A stretch of DNA of 21,670 nucleotides from Desulfuromusa sp. (GTDB taxonomy: Bacteria > Desulfobacterota > Desulfuromonadia > Desulfuromonadales > Geopsychrobacteraceae): contig JAKIUD010000057.1 in the NCBI GenBank assembly GCA_021647765.1, forward strand, positions 1 through 21,670, read 5' to 3'. Below the pieces are notes generated by a model. It did not search any database, was not told where the DNA came from, and was given only the letters and a program-made list of their open reading frames with translations. The position numbers and the translations under genes were made by a program. The stretch's first letter is position 1. Every line of letters begins with the position of its first letter. Shown piece after piece: positions 1-7,438 of this stretch.

Positions 1-120
1 ATGCGAACAAAACCAGTGCTGGAGCAATTCGAAAATCTGTTGCAACATGCTGTCGGTACTCAGTTACGAAGAACTATTTGGGGCGGTATTACTCAACCGC
101 AGCCTTTTTATTGTGGATAG
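1..120 (+). CDS. Short or left-truncated ORF of unknown function
   Basis: An open frame runs from the first base to a TAG at 118-120 and codes for 39 residues. It either begins at the ATG at base 1 or is the tail of a gene that starts outside the window. I recognise no family in it. It is convergent with larE, whose stop lies 12 bp further on. A weak GCGGT/ACCGC hairpin followed by five T overlaps its 3' end (about 95-115) and could be a terminator. Whether this is a gene at all is uncertain. Confidence 0.25.
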   Translation: MRTKPVLEQFENLLQHAVGTQLRRTIWGGITQPQPFYCG

Positions 121-132
121 AACCGATATTTT

Positions 133-972
133 TTACAAACACTTCACCGCTAAATTATCGGTCTGCGGTAAAATTTCATTCATGCTGCCGCTGCGGTATC
201 CTTGCAGATCAAGGGTGACATAGTCAAATCCATTTAGTTTAAACGTTTCAACCAGATCAAGGCGAAGGGTCTTATCTAATAATCTGGGAATCTCTTCAGG
301 GGCAATCTCAATTCGAGCCAGTTGATCATAACAACGGACTCGATAGTGTGTAAAATTCTGTAAACGCAGCCAGGTTTCACATCGATCAATCCTTTTGAGT
401 CGGTCAACTGTAATCCTGGTTCCGTAGGGGAAGCGACTGGCAAGGCAGGCGAAAGGTTGTTTGTCCCAAGTAGGGAGCCCAAGTTGTCGACTTAATTCTC
501 TGACTTCCTGTTTTCCAAGGTTGGCTTCCAGAAGTGGTGAACGGATTTTCAGCTGAGTTACTGCTTTTCGACCTGGCCGGTAGTCATCTTGATCATCAAG
601 GTTAGAACCATCGAGCAAGGTTTCGAAGGGGGTCTTTTTCATTTTGTGCAGAAATAGACTGAACAGATTGTGTTTACAGTGGTAACAACGTTGCAGATCA
701 TTTTTAACAAAATCGACCAGTTCCATTTCGTTACTGTTGATAAATTGTTGCCGGACACCAAAATCGTTGGCGAGTTGTTTGCTCTGTTCTGTTTCGTAAC
801 TGGGGTAAAGAGGGGATGTTGCAGTGAGGGCGAGAACTTTGTTTGCTCCAAGGCTGTCACAGGCTACTTTCAGCAAGAGGGTTGAGTCAACCCCCCCGGA
901 GAATGCAATCACCGCTGAATTGAACTCGGATAAGATGTTTTGCAGATTTTGATATTTTTCATCCAAGGTCAT
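133..972 (-). CDS. larE: LarE-type ATP-dependent sulfur transferase (nickel-pincer cofactor synthesis)
   Basis: This 279-aa cytoplasmic protein has the PP-loop ATP pyrophosphatase motif SGGVDST at residues 25-31 and the LarE signature around KQPFACLASRFPYGTRI. LarE adenylates and then thiolates the pyridinium precursor of the nickel-pincer nucleotide used by lactate racemase and related enzymes. The cysteine in FACLASR falls at residue 176, the same number as the sacrificial Cys176 of Lactobacillus plantarum LarE. A further pair, C96 and C99 in RCYHCK, makes this a three-cysteine LarE. That type is known to bind a [4Fe-4S] cluster in some relatives and may supply sulfur without consuming the protein. 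The start lies 6 bp after the stop of the Rrf2 gene, so the two genes form an operon. No larA, larB or larC is seen here. The length is normal for the family. Confidence 0.92.
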   Translation of the reverse strand: MTLDEKYQNLQNILSEFNSAVIAFSGGVDSTLLLKVACDSLGANKVLALTATSPLYPSYETEQSKQLANDFGVRQQFINSNEMELVDFVKNDLQRCYHCKHNLFSLFLHKMKKTPFETLLDGSNLDDQDDYRPGRKAVTQLKIRSPLLEANLGKQEVRELSRQLGLPTWDKQPFACLASRFPYGTRITVDRLKRIDRCETWLRLQNFTHYRVRCYDQLARIEIAPEEIPRLLDKTLRLDLVETFKLNGFDYVTLDLQGYRSGSMNEILPQTDNLAVKCL

Positions 973-978
973 GATAAC

Positions 979-1455
979 TCAAATGAAATACATAAAACGA
1001 TGATCAAGCTCTTTTTCCAGCCCCATTTCCTGTCCCTGCTCACACAGATCTTTTAAACTGACCGAAGCAAAATAATCACCGAGGATGCGGCTTCCCTCGT
1101 TCCAAATGGGCTGAGTGACGCATTGATTGTCAAATTCACAGGCTGGAGCCGCTTCACCATCTTTACGCCGCCCTTTAATGCAATCGACCAGAAGTAGTTC
1201 TCCTTCAGCGGCCAGAACAATTTCTTTTATCGTGATCTCTTCGGCAGGTCTTGTCAGGCTATATCCTCCCTGAGGACCGCGGCGACTTTTCAATAATCCG
1301 GCTTTTTTTAAGTCCTGGAAGATTTGCTCAAGATAACGGGGTGAAATGTTTTGTCGCCGGGAAATATCCTTAATTTGCGCTGGCAAGGTGCCGGCATGAA
1401 AGGCCATATCAAACATGGCACGCACACCATAGCGACTTTTTGTTGAAAGTTTCAT
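979..1455 (-). CDS. Rrf2/IscR-family transcriptional regulator with three cysteines
   Basis: This 158-aa protein starts with the typical Rrf2 sequence MKLSTKSRYGVRAMFDMA. It has the winged helix-turn-helix with ISPRYLEQIF (residues 37-46) and the wing RRGPQGGYSL (58-67). Cysteines at 92, 106 and 112 sit where IscR binds its [2Fe-2S] cluster (C92, C98, C104). The first has the same position, while the spacing C-X13-C-X5-C is wider than in IscR, so a cluster is likely but not certain. The start is supported by AAGGAG five bases upstream. It is the first gene of an operon with larE, which suggests that it responds to Fe-S status, redox state or sulfur supply and controls larE and itself. CymR-like cysteine sensing is the alternative. 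Confidence 0.92.
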   Translation of the reverse strand: MKLSTKSRYGVRAMFDMAFHAGTLPAQIKDISRRQNISPRYLEQIFQDLKKAGLLKSRRGPQGGYSLTRPAEEITIKEIVLAAEGELLLVDCIKGRRKDGEAAPACEFDNQCVTQPIWNEGSRILGDYFASVSLKDLCEQGQEMGLEKELDHRFMYFI

Positions 1456-1464
1456 AGCTTCTCC

Positions 1465-1487
1465 TTAGTCATTCGTTGAGTTAGTCA
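1465..1487. promoter_or_regulatory. Candidate Rrf2 autoregulatory site (direct repeat TTAGTCA)
   Basis: TTAGTCA occurs at 1465-1471 and again at 1481-1487, exactly 16 bp apart. Both copies lie between the -10 box and the ribosome binding site of the Rrf2 gene. The position suits repression by the encoded regulator, but this is not a recognised IscR or CymR consensus, so the assignment is only a guess. Confidence 0.3.
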
Positions 1488-1515
1488 ATATAGGAATCTC
1501 TACTGATACTGTCAA
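1487..1515 (-). promoter_or_regulatory. Sigma-70 promoter of the Rrf2-larE operon
   Basis: On the minus strand a perfect -35 box TTGACA (1510-1515) is followed after exactly 17 bp by TATATT (1487-1492). It points at the Rrf2 gene, with the start codon 32 bp downstream of the -10 box. Confidence 0.8.
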
Positions 1516-1651
1516 GAATAAAACCCACTTTTTAATGGGGGATTGTGTTGTCCATTCGATTTTGTATAGAATCTTAGGGAAAGTAGTTTGCTTTTCTGTT
1601 CCGGATATGGCTACATAAAAACTTCAATCTGGTCAATTCAGCGAGGAAACA

Positions 1652-2059
1652 ATGAAACAATACCAGTTTCAACTGGAATTTCAGGTACGGGATTACGAGT
1701 GTGATATGCAGGGGCATGTCAATAATGCAGTTTATCTAAATTATCTGGAACACTGCCGCCATGAATTTATCAAACAGCTGGGACTTGATTTTTCTGAACT
1801 GGTCAGGCGGGGGATCAGTTTAGTGATCATCCGGGCGGAAATCGATTATAAGTATTCATTGCAAAGTGGTGACCGCTTTATGATTGGGGTGATTCTGGAG
1901 AGAATTTCCCCTTTACGCTATCGTTTTGTTCAAGATGTTTATTCATTGCCAGAGAAAAAACTGGTATTGAAGGCACGGGTGACTGGAACCGGGGTGAATG
2001 CCAAGGGACGTCCGCAGTTGCCGAAAGAGATCAGTGCTGCATTGGACAAAGTGTCTTGA
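1652..2059 (+). CDS. Hot-dog fold acyl-CoA thioesterase (YbgC/FadM-like)
   Basis: This 135-aa protein has the 4HBT-family signature VRDYECDMQGHVNNAVYLNYLEH near the N-terminus (residues 12-33, described in two parts: acidic D18 and the GHVNNAVYLNY stretch). D18 is in the place of the catalytic aspartate of the YbgC family. Such enzymes hydrolyse acyl-CoA thioesters in the cytoplasm, and the natural substrate cannot be deduced. The length matches the family (130-140 aa). GAGG lies 5 bp before the ATG. It is divergent from the Rrf2-larE operon and stands 134 bp before the MFS gene, so co-transcription with that gene is possible but not shown. Confidence 0.85.
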   Translation: MKQYQFQLEFQVRDYECDMQGHVNNAVYLNYLEHCRHEFIKQLGLDFSELVRRGISLVIIRAEIDYKYSLQSGDRFMIGVILERISPLRYRFVQDVYSLPEKKLVLKARVTGTGVNAKGRPQLPKEISAALDKVS

Positions 2060-2193
2060 TTCCTGCCGCAAGGGAAAGTTACTTGTTGATCTTATTTTTA
2101 AAACTACTTTCGCTTAATTGGATGTATCTGACTCATCGACTGGAAATAATTTATGTTTCCCCTTATCGTGCGGCGAAATAACAACAACCAGGA

Positions 2194-3372
2194 ATGGAAC
2201 AACCATTGAAACCGAACAGCGAATTTAAAAAAACAGAAGTTATTATTTTATCTCTCGCTCACCTGGCTCACGATACCTTCTCCGCTTTTTTAGCGCCGTT
2301 GTTGCCGTTACTGATTGATAAACTGGGGATGTCGTTATCGATGGCAGCCTTTCTCGATATCATCAGACGGATTCCTGCTCTGTTTAATCCATTTCTCGGG
2401 CTGCTGGCCGAAAAAACCGGAATCAAATATTTTGTCATTCTGACGCCAGCAATAACGGCTATCAGTATGGGTTTGGTTGGATTGGCAAATTCATTTGCGA
2501 TGCTGTTCATCCTGCTGATTGTTGCCGGTATTTCGGCGGCTCTGTTTCATGTCCCTTCTCCGGTGATTGTGAAAGAAGCTTCCGGTAACAAAGTCGGATT
2601 GGGGATGAGTTTCTTCATGGTGGGCGGCGAACTTGCTCGAACCCTTGGGCCATTGCTGGTTCTTTCGGCAGTTTCTCTCTGGGGATTGGAGGGAATCTAT
2701 CGATTGATCCCCCTGGGGATTGGTGCTTCGGTGGTGCTCTACGTAAAGCTGAAAAATCTTGATGTTGATCGGAGCGCGCAGAAGCCCAAAGAAAAAGGGG
2801 ACACGCGCAAACTGTTGCATCGCTATGGGGGGTTTTTGTGTGTGATTGCTGCCTTTCTCTGCTTCCAGGCAGCGATGAAAAGTGCGCTGACCCTCTATCT
2901 GCCGGTTTATTTAACCCATCAGGGGGCATCGCTGTGGTCTGCCGGGATTTCATTATCTGTTTTACAATTTTTTGGGGTGATCGGAACGTTTTGCGCGGGT
3001 AATATTTCGGATAAAATCGGGCGCAGAAACACTCTGATTATTTCCAGTATTGGTTCTGTTGCAGCTATGGCGTTGTTTGTCGCGACGCAGAATATTATTA
3101 TATTGGCTGTTCTCGGATTGTTTTTATTTGCCTCTGGCCCGGTGCTTATGGCCAGTATTCAGGACACCAATTCAAATATGCCGACCTTTATGAACAGCAT
3201 GTATATGTTCATCAATTTTGGAGTCAGTTCGGTGCTGGTGTTTGCATTAGGATTTATGGGTGACTGGATCGGTTTGGAGCGTACCTATCAATTATCTGTC
3301 CTTTTTTCCCTCGGTTCAATCCCGATGGCATTTCTGCTGACACGATCCAAGCAGGCGACAGATAATACATAA
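2194..3372 (+). CDS. MFS exporter, fosmidomycin-resistance (Fsr)-like
   Basis: This 392-aa membrane protein has about 12 hydrophobic segments and an MFS motif-A-like loop SDKIGRRNTL (about residues 274-283) after TM8. The N-terminal part, with AHLAHDTFSAFLAPLLPLL, resembles the Fsr/YnfM-like branch that exports small drugs or sugars. The substrate is unknown. The ATG at 2194 is directly preceded by AGGA with no spacer, which is poor. A TTG four codons later (2206) would be 12 bp from the same AGGA, so the true start may be there. A distinct promoter is not evident in the 134 bp upstream. Confidence 0.82.
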   Translation: MEQPLKPNSEFKKTEVIILSLAHLAHDTFSAFLAPLLPLLIDKLGMSLSMAAFLDIIRRIPALFNPFLGLLAEKTGIKYFVILTPAITAISMGLVGLANSFAMLFILLIVAGISAALFHVPSPVIVKEASGNKVGLGMSFFMVGGELARTLGPLLVLSAVSLWGLEGIYRLIPLGIGASVVLYVKLKNLDVDRSAQKPKEKGDTRKLLHRYGGFLCVIAAFLCFQAAMKSALTLYLPVYLTHQGASLWSAGISLSVLQFFGVIGTFCAGNISDKIGRRNTLIISSIGSVAAMALFVATQNIIILAVLGLFLFASGPVLMASIQDTNSNMPTFMNSMYMFINFGVSSVLVFALGFMGDWIGLERTYQLSVLFSLGSIPMAFLLTRSKQATDNT

Positions 3373-3398
3373 TTGCAGTCTAATGATGTGAAACCAGG

Positions 3399-3569
3399 CT
3401 ACCTTTCCCTGTCAAAGCTTCTATTCCTGTAGAGATACGCGAACTCTTCTGGTGGAATATCCGAAAAACGATACAAAGATATTTCCCTGGCAACGCTGTC
3501 CACTGGCACAAATGTCAAGATTTCACTCTCGGCGACCACCTCATACAAACTTCCGAATTGTTTCTGCAC
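3399..3569 (-). pseudogene. Possible remnant of an unidentified gene (56 codons open)
   Basis: The minus strand is open for 56 codons from GTG at 3567-3569 to TAG at 3399-3401, with a TAA directly upstream of the GTG. The translation is protein-like: regular hydrophobic/acidic spacing, then SDIPPEEFAYLYRNRSFDRE near the end, and no low-complexity runs. No ribosome binding site precedes the GTG. It looks like the C-terminal part of a decayed gene. I do not recognise the family. Confidence 0.3.
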
Positions 3570-3812
3570 TTACGCACAAAATAGCATAAATAATGTTGGT
3601 TTGACTGAGATGCTGTTTTACTGCATTATCTATACTGTCATTTCCCCCACATTATTTTGGTAAAAACAGGCCAATTTTCACCTCAATAAATTGCGTTTAG
3701 CTGTTTTTTCACAATATCTAGGCATGTTAAAATTAAAAATATTGTTCAATTACAGCAACATCGTGTGCATTTGGTGGTTGGTGTATATTGACAACTATGG
3801 TTACTTGGGGGG
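3570..3812. other. AT-rich non-coding stretch before the hybrid kinase
   Basis: About 240 bp of AT-rich sequence with stop codons in every frame and no strong hairpin. It must hold the promoter of the kinase unit. TATATT at 3784-3789 and TTGACA at 3789-3794 are both present but neither has a good partner box at the right distance, so no promoter is called. It ends in a run of eight G (3807-3814). Confidence 0.5.
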
Positions 3813-3826
3813 GGAGGAATCATCGA

Positions 3827-3919
3827 ATGTATGTTCAAGCTGGTCGATATTGTCCAAATAATCAGAAAATTGTGGTTTATTTTAAATGGGAAATCTCAGG
3901 CAGGAGCATACTAAAATGA
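3827..3919 (+). CDS. Leader mini-ORF (30 aa) overlapping the kinase start
   Basis: An ATG at 3827 follows an unusually strong ribosome binding site, GGAGGA at 3813-3818, at a spacing of 8 bp. The frame is open for 30 codons, and its TGA (3917-3919) overlaps the kinase ATG (3916-3918) as ATGA, the classic arrangement for translational coupling. A second ATG at 3831, in another frame, would give a 27-residue hydrophobic peptide ending at 3914. It is 12 bp from the same ribosome binding site and is the alternative. Neither peptide matches a family I know. The function, if any, is probably to tune translation of the kinase. Confidence 0.4.
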   Translation: MYVQAGRYCPNNQKIVVYFKWEISGRSILK

Positions 3920-6900
3920 AGGAGTCACAAAAAAATATCCGTGAAAAGCATAGGGTCGTCGCCTTTGTCACAGTGGTGATTTTTGGCATTTGTGCCGGAT
4001 TTTGCGGTTATATTATTTGGCGCGGACAAAAGGAGATAACTGCAAAAATTAGCGTCAGTGAAAAGAATATTCGCCAAGTTGTCAAGATTCTGGAAAAGAA
4101 TAACTCTGATAAACATAAAAACAATATTAAAAGTTTTTTAAATACAAGAGATTCTTCGACCAGAGTACGCATTTTGAAAGCCTTTGAACGCCGGGATCGG
4201 GAGGAGCTTTTCCAGCTATCTGAACCATATTTTAAGCTTTTCAAGAAAAAGGATGCCTCTTTTTCTACTTTTGACTGGTTGTTACCAGACAATCGTACTT
4301 TTCTACGTATTGTTAAACCAAAAATATTTGATAATGATGTCAGCGAGATACGCCCTGATATTGTCAAGGCAAACCAGGATTTACAACAAAATTCTGGTTA
4401 TATTCCAGCTCGCACTGGTTTAAGTTATCGAGTTGTTCAGCCTGTCGTTTACCAGGGACGGCACCTTGGTGTGGTACAGTTCGGTCTTACAGATTCTTTT
4501 CTTATCGATATGCTCCAAAGGCAATTTGATAATGTCGTTATCCAGGTCATGCCTACTAACACACTTCAACGTAGCAAAATTTCCAAACTTCCATCCTACA
4601 ATAACGGTTCATTTATCGCACAATCCTATGACATTGATTTGATTAAATCAGCCTCCCCTGCTATCGACTGGAAGCTTGACCACCAAAGAACTGTTATTCA
4701 GGGCAAAGATTATGTGGTCAGTAAAGCAATTGAACTTTCAAATTATGCCGGGGATCCAGAAGGTTGGCTTTTTACCCTGATAGATATTTCTGAACTTACA
4801 GCTGAACAGCGAACAGACGTTATCAAAATTGTCACCATAAGTATTATTATTCTTTTCTTCGCCGTCTTTATTATATCTAAAAGCTACAATAAACTAATCG
4901 ATAAAATATCCCGGATGAACGATACCCTTACTCAAAGAAATATAACTTTGGATGATCGGGTTACAGAACGTACCCGGATCAACACCGCACTTACCGCCGA
5001 AATAGAAGAACGTAAGCAGGCCGAGAATGCATTAAAAGAAGAAAAGTTTTTTACTGAAAGTGCATTAAACTCCATTGTTGACATCTTTTACTTGTTTGAT
5101 TTGAACGGAAAATTCTTGACCTGGAATAGGGCTTTTAGCGAAGTTTCCGGTTATAGCGATCAAGAGTTGTCTTTAATGAAACCAACAGATTTCTTTCTTG
5201 GTGACGATATTCAAGGTGTTGCCGAGATTGTTGAGAAAATCTATAAAGAAGGTACTGGAAAGATAGAAGCTAATTTTGTCTTGAAAGATGGAAGGCAAAT
5301 TCTCTGCGAATTTGTCGGCTCAAGACTTGAGGACAGCCAGGGCAATGTTATCGGTTTCACCGGAATTGGTAGAGACATCACCGAGCGAAAACAGGCGGAG
5401 GAAAAACTGGCCGCCGAAAAAGAACGTCTGGCAGTAACCTTGCGCTCTATCGGCGATGGAGTAATTACCACAGATATTGAAGGTAGAATTGTTTTTATCA
5501 ATAAAGTTGCTGAACAACTTACAGGCTGGAGTAATAAAGATGCCGAAGGCCGATTTTCCCATGAAGTATTTAACATCGTTAACGAAAAAACCGGTCAGAA
5601 ATGTGCAAATCCTGTGTCCAGAGTGTTGGAATTCGGCAGGATTGTCGGCCTTGCCAACCACACTGCCCTCATTTGCAAAGATGGAGCCCTGAGAAGCATT
5701 GCCGACAGCGGTGCCCCCATTCGGGATATGGAGAGCAAGATTATTGGAGTTGTTATCGTTTTCCATGATATTACCCATGAGAAAAAAATGGAGGAAGAGT
5801 TGCTCAAGGTCAGGAAACTTGAGTCCGTCGGAGTTCTTGCCGGTGGTATTGCCCATGATTTCAACAACATTCTCGCGGCCATTCTGGGTAACATTGAGCT
5901 GGCCGCCTATCGTGTTGGAGAAGATACCAAAATAGTCTCTCTGCTCTCCAATGCTCAAAAGGCGACCAAGAGAGCTGCAAAACTCACCCAACAGTTGTTG
6001 ACTTTTTCCAAAGGGGGGGATCCGGTCAAGGAAACAACGTCTATCTCTAAACTTATTTCTGAATCCGCCGACTTTGTCCTGCATGGCTCTCCGGTCTCCT
6101 GTGATTACACTTTTCCGGATGACCTCTGGATGGTCAATGTCGATAGCGGCCAGCTTGGCCAGGTGATTCAGAATATTGTCATCAATGCCAAGCATGCCAT
6201 GCCTGAGGGTGGAAGGATATATATCCGTTGCGACAATGTTGAAGATGCGGCATCCGAGGCACTCTTGAGTCTGCAGGAGGGAGATTTTATCCGTATCACT
6301 ATCCAGGATACAGGTATTGGTATTCCGCAGGAAATGATAGACAAAGTATTTGACCCCTATTTTACAACCAAACAGGCAGGTAGCGGTCTTGGGCTGGCAA
6401 TCTGTCATTCAATCATTAATAAACATGACGGTCATATCTCGGTTCAATCCAGCCCCGGCAAGGGAACAACCTTTACTATCTATTTGCCAGTTGATCCATC
6501 TGTAGATATTCCTGTTGCCAAACAACAGAAACCAGGATCAGCGGTGAAAGCAGCAAGAATAATGGTGATGGATGATGACGAAATTATCAGGACTCTGGTT
6601 CAGGCGCAGCTTTACGTCCTTGGCCATGAAACAGTTCTGGTGGCGGATGGTGAGCAAGCCATCAATAAATATCAAGAGTTGCAGGATGGCGGTGCCCCTG
6701 TTGATCTCGTGATTATGGACTTAACTATCCCCGGCGGGATGGGTGGTCAGGAAGCGGCACAGCAACTTCTTCAGATTGATCCAGACGCTAAAATTATTGT
6801 CTCCAGCGGCTATTCAAACGATCCGGTGCTGGCCAGTTACCGGGAATATGGATTCTGTGCTGCTATTGCCAAACCGTTTGATCTGGCTGAATTGATGAAA

Positions 6901-6924
6901 AGTATAGAGTCTACTTTAAGCTGA
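3916..6924 (+). CDS. Membrane hybrid histidine kinase (Cache-like sensor, two PAS, HisKA, HATPase, REC)
   Basis: I take the ATG at 3916 as the start (1002 aa) because AGGAG lies 9 bp upstream; an in-frame ATG at 3886 has no such site. Domains in order: TM1 (about 14-35); a periplasmic sensor of about 265 residues resembling a double-Cache domain, with GLSYRVVQPVVYQGRHLGVV; TM2 (about 301-323); a coiled linker; PAS1 (about 375-495, ending GRDITERKQ); PAS2 (about 500-624, ending FHDITHEKK); HisKA with GGIAHDFNN and phosphoacceptor H647; HATPase with the N box, DTGIGIP and GSGLGLAI; and a C-terminal receiver with D935 in LVIMDLTIP. No output domain follows, so the signal probably passes on by phosphorelay to an unlinked protein. 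The ligand is unknown. It is probably coupled to the leader ORF upstream. Confidence 0.93.
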   Translation: MKESQKNIREKHRVVAFVTVVIFGICAGFCGYIIWRGQKEITAKISVSEKNIRQVVKILEKNNSDKHKNNIKSFLNTRDSSTRVRILKAFERRDREELFQLSEPYFKLFKKKDASFSTFDWLLPDNRTFLRIVKPKIFDNDVSEIRPDIVKANQDLQQNSGYIPARTGLSYRVVQPVVYQGRHLGVVQFGLTDSFLIDMLQRQFDNVVIQVMPTNTLQRSKISKLPSYNNGSFIAQSYDIDLIKSASPAIDWKLDHQRTVIQGKDYVVSKAIELSNYAGDPEGWLFTLIDISELTAEQRTDVIKIVTISIIILFFAVFIISKSYNKLIDKISRMNDTLTQRNITLDDRVTERTRINTALTAEIEERKQAENALKEEKFFTESALNSIVDIFYLFDLNGKFLTWNRAFSEVSGYSDQELSLMKPTDFFLGDDIQGVAEIVEKIYKEGTGKIEANFVLKDGRQILCEFVGSRLEDSQGNVIGFTGIGRDITERKQAEEKLAAEKERLAVTLRSIGDGVITTDIEGRIVFINKVAEQLTGWSNKDAEGRFSHEVFNIVNEKTGQKCANPVSRVLEFGRIVGLANHTALICKDGALRSIADSGAPIRDMESKIIGVVIVFHDITHEKKMEEELLKVRKLESVGVLAGGIAHDFNNILAAILGNIELAAYRVGEDTKIVSLLSNAQKATKRAAKLTQQLLTFSKGGDPVKETTSISKLISESADFVLHGSPVSCDYTFPDDLWMVNVDSGQLGQVIQNIVINAKHAMPEGGRIYIRCDNVEDAASEALLSLQEGDFIRITIQDTGIGIPQEMIDKVFDPYFTTKQAGSGLGLAICHSIINKHDGHISVQSSPGKGTTFTIYLPVDPSVDIPVAKQQKPGSAVKAARIMVMDDDEIIRTLVQAQLYVLGHETVLVADGEQAINKYQELQDGGAPVDLVIMDLTIPGGMGGQEAAQQLLQIDPDAKIIVSSGYSNDPVLASYREYGFCAAIAKPFDLAELMKSIESTLS

Positions 6925-7046
6925 ACAACGACCAAGAAACTAAGGGTCAAATCTCGTTTTGACTTTTATGAGTTCCTCATCAATTTTCCCCACAGCTTTT
7001 CGCGTTCGCTCATTTTTTGCCAGCACTTTCTTTCCCCGTTGGATAG

Positions 7047-7222
7047 CTACTGCTGGTCGGCTCATACGGAACTGGCAAATCACCCATTGCTACTGCATTA
7101 AATTTGTTGCCCACCGCTATGAAAACGGCAGTCTGATTATCACATCCAACCAACCTTTCAGTTAGTGGGATCAAATCCTTCCCGATGCATCAATGACCAT
7201 GGCCGCAGTCGATCGAATTATC
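7047..7222 (+). pseudogene. Remnant of IS21-family istB (transposition ATPase helper)
   Basis: Two pieces of an IstB-like protein can be read. The first, at 7047-7100, gives LLLVGSYGTGKSPIATAL, an IstB Walker A motif. The second is in another frame, runs from 7100 to 7222, and gives VAHRYENGSLIITSNQPFS, a stop at 7163-7165 where IstB often has Q (CAG to TAG), then WDQI and MTMAAVDRII. The middle of the protein (Walker B region, about 60-80 residues) is missing, so there has been an internal deletion with a frameshift plus a nonsense change. No istA is present. IstB is the AAA+ partner of the IS21 transposase. This copy is dead. Confidence 0.75.
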
Positions 7223-7421
7223 GTACGGTATCAAGAGCAGCACGATAAAATTCAAAGTGTGTCGCAGCTGGTTGTTGCAAATAACTGCTGTGACAGATGC
7301 AGCGACGTCGCAGGGCTGGCATAATAAACATAACATACTGTATTTGCTTGATTTTGTTTCTGGCATGCCTCTTGATAAAAGAGTGGTGTGTACAGACAGA
7401 GTTCTTATATTTTTAAATATC
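7223..7421. other. Upstream region of dnaK
   Basis: About 200 bp between the istB remnant and the dnaK ribosome binding site. CTTGATT and CTTGATA elements occur near 7347 and 7372 and resemble the -35 of a heat-shock sigma-32 promoter, but no convincing CCCAT-type -10 box follows at the right distance. No CIRCE inverted repeat is visible. The heat-shock promoter therefore cannot be fixed by eye. Confidence 0.4.
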
Positions 7422-7438
7422 AAAGGAGACATAAAATC

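Noticed and set aside
3780..3815. A sigma-70 promoter for the kinase unit from TTGACA and TATATT
   Set aside because: The two boxes overlap each other in the wrong order and neither has a partner at 16-18 bp.
5320..6408. A 362-codon open frame on the minus strand inside the hybrid kinase gene
   Set aside because: It lies opposite a clearly real kinase with all its motifs and has no start signal; it is a codon-bias shadow.
6940..7065. A 41-codon Lys-rich minus-strand ORF ending near the kinase stop
   Set aside because: It has no ribosome binding site, and its start overlaps the Walker A piece of the istB remnant read on the other strand, so it is more likely a chance frame.
7340..7400. A sigma-32 promoter for dnaK
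   Set aside because: CTTGA-type -35 elements are present, but no matching -10 box is found at 11-15 bp, so the call cannot be supported.
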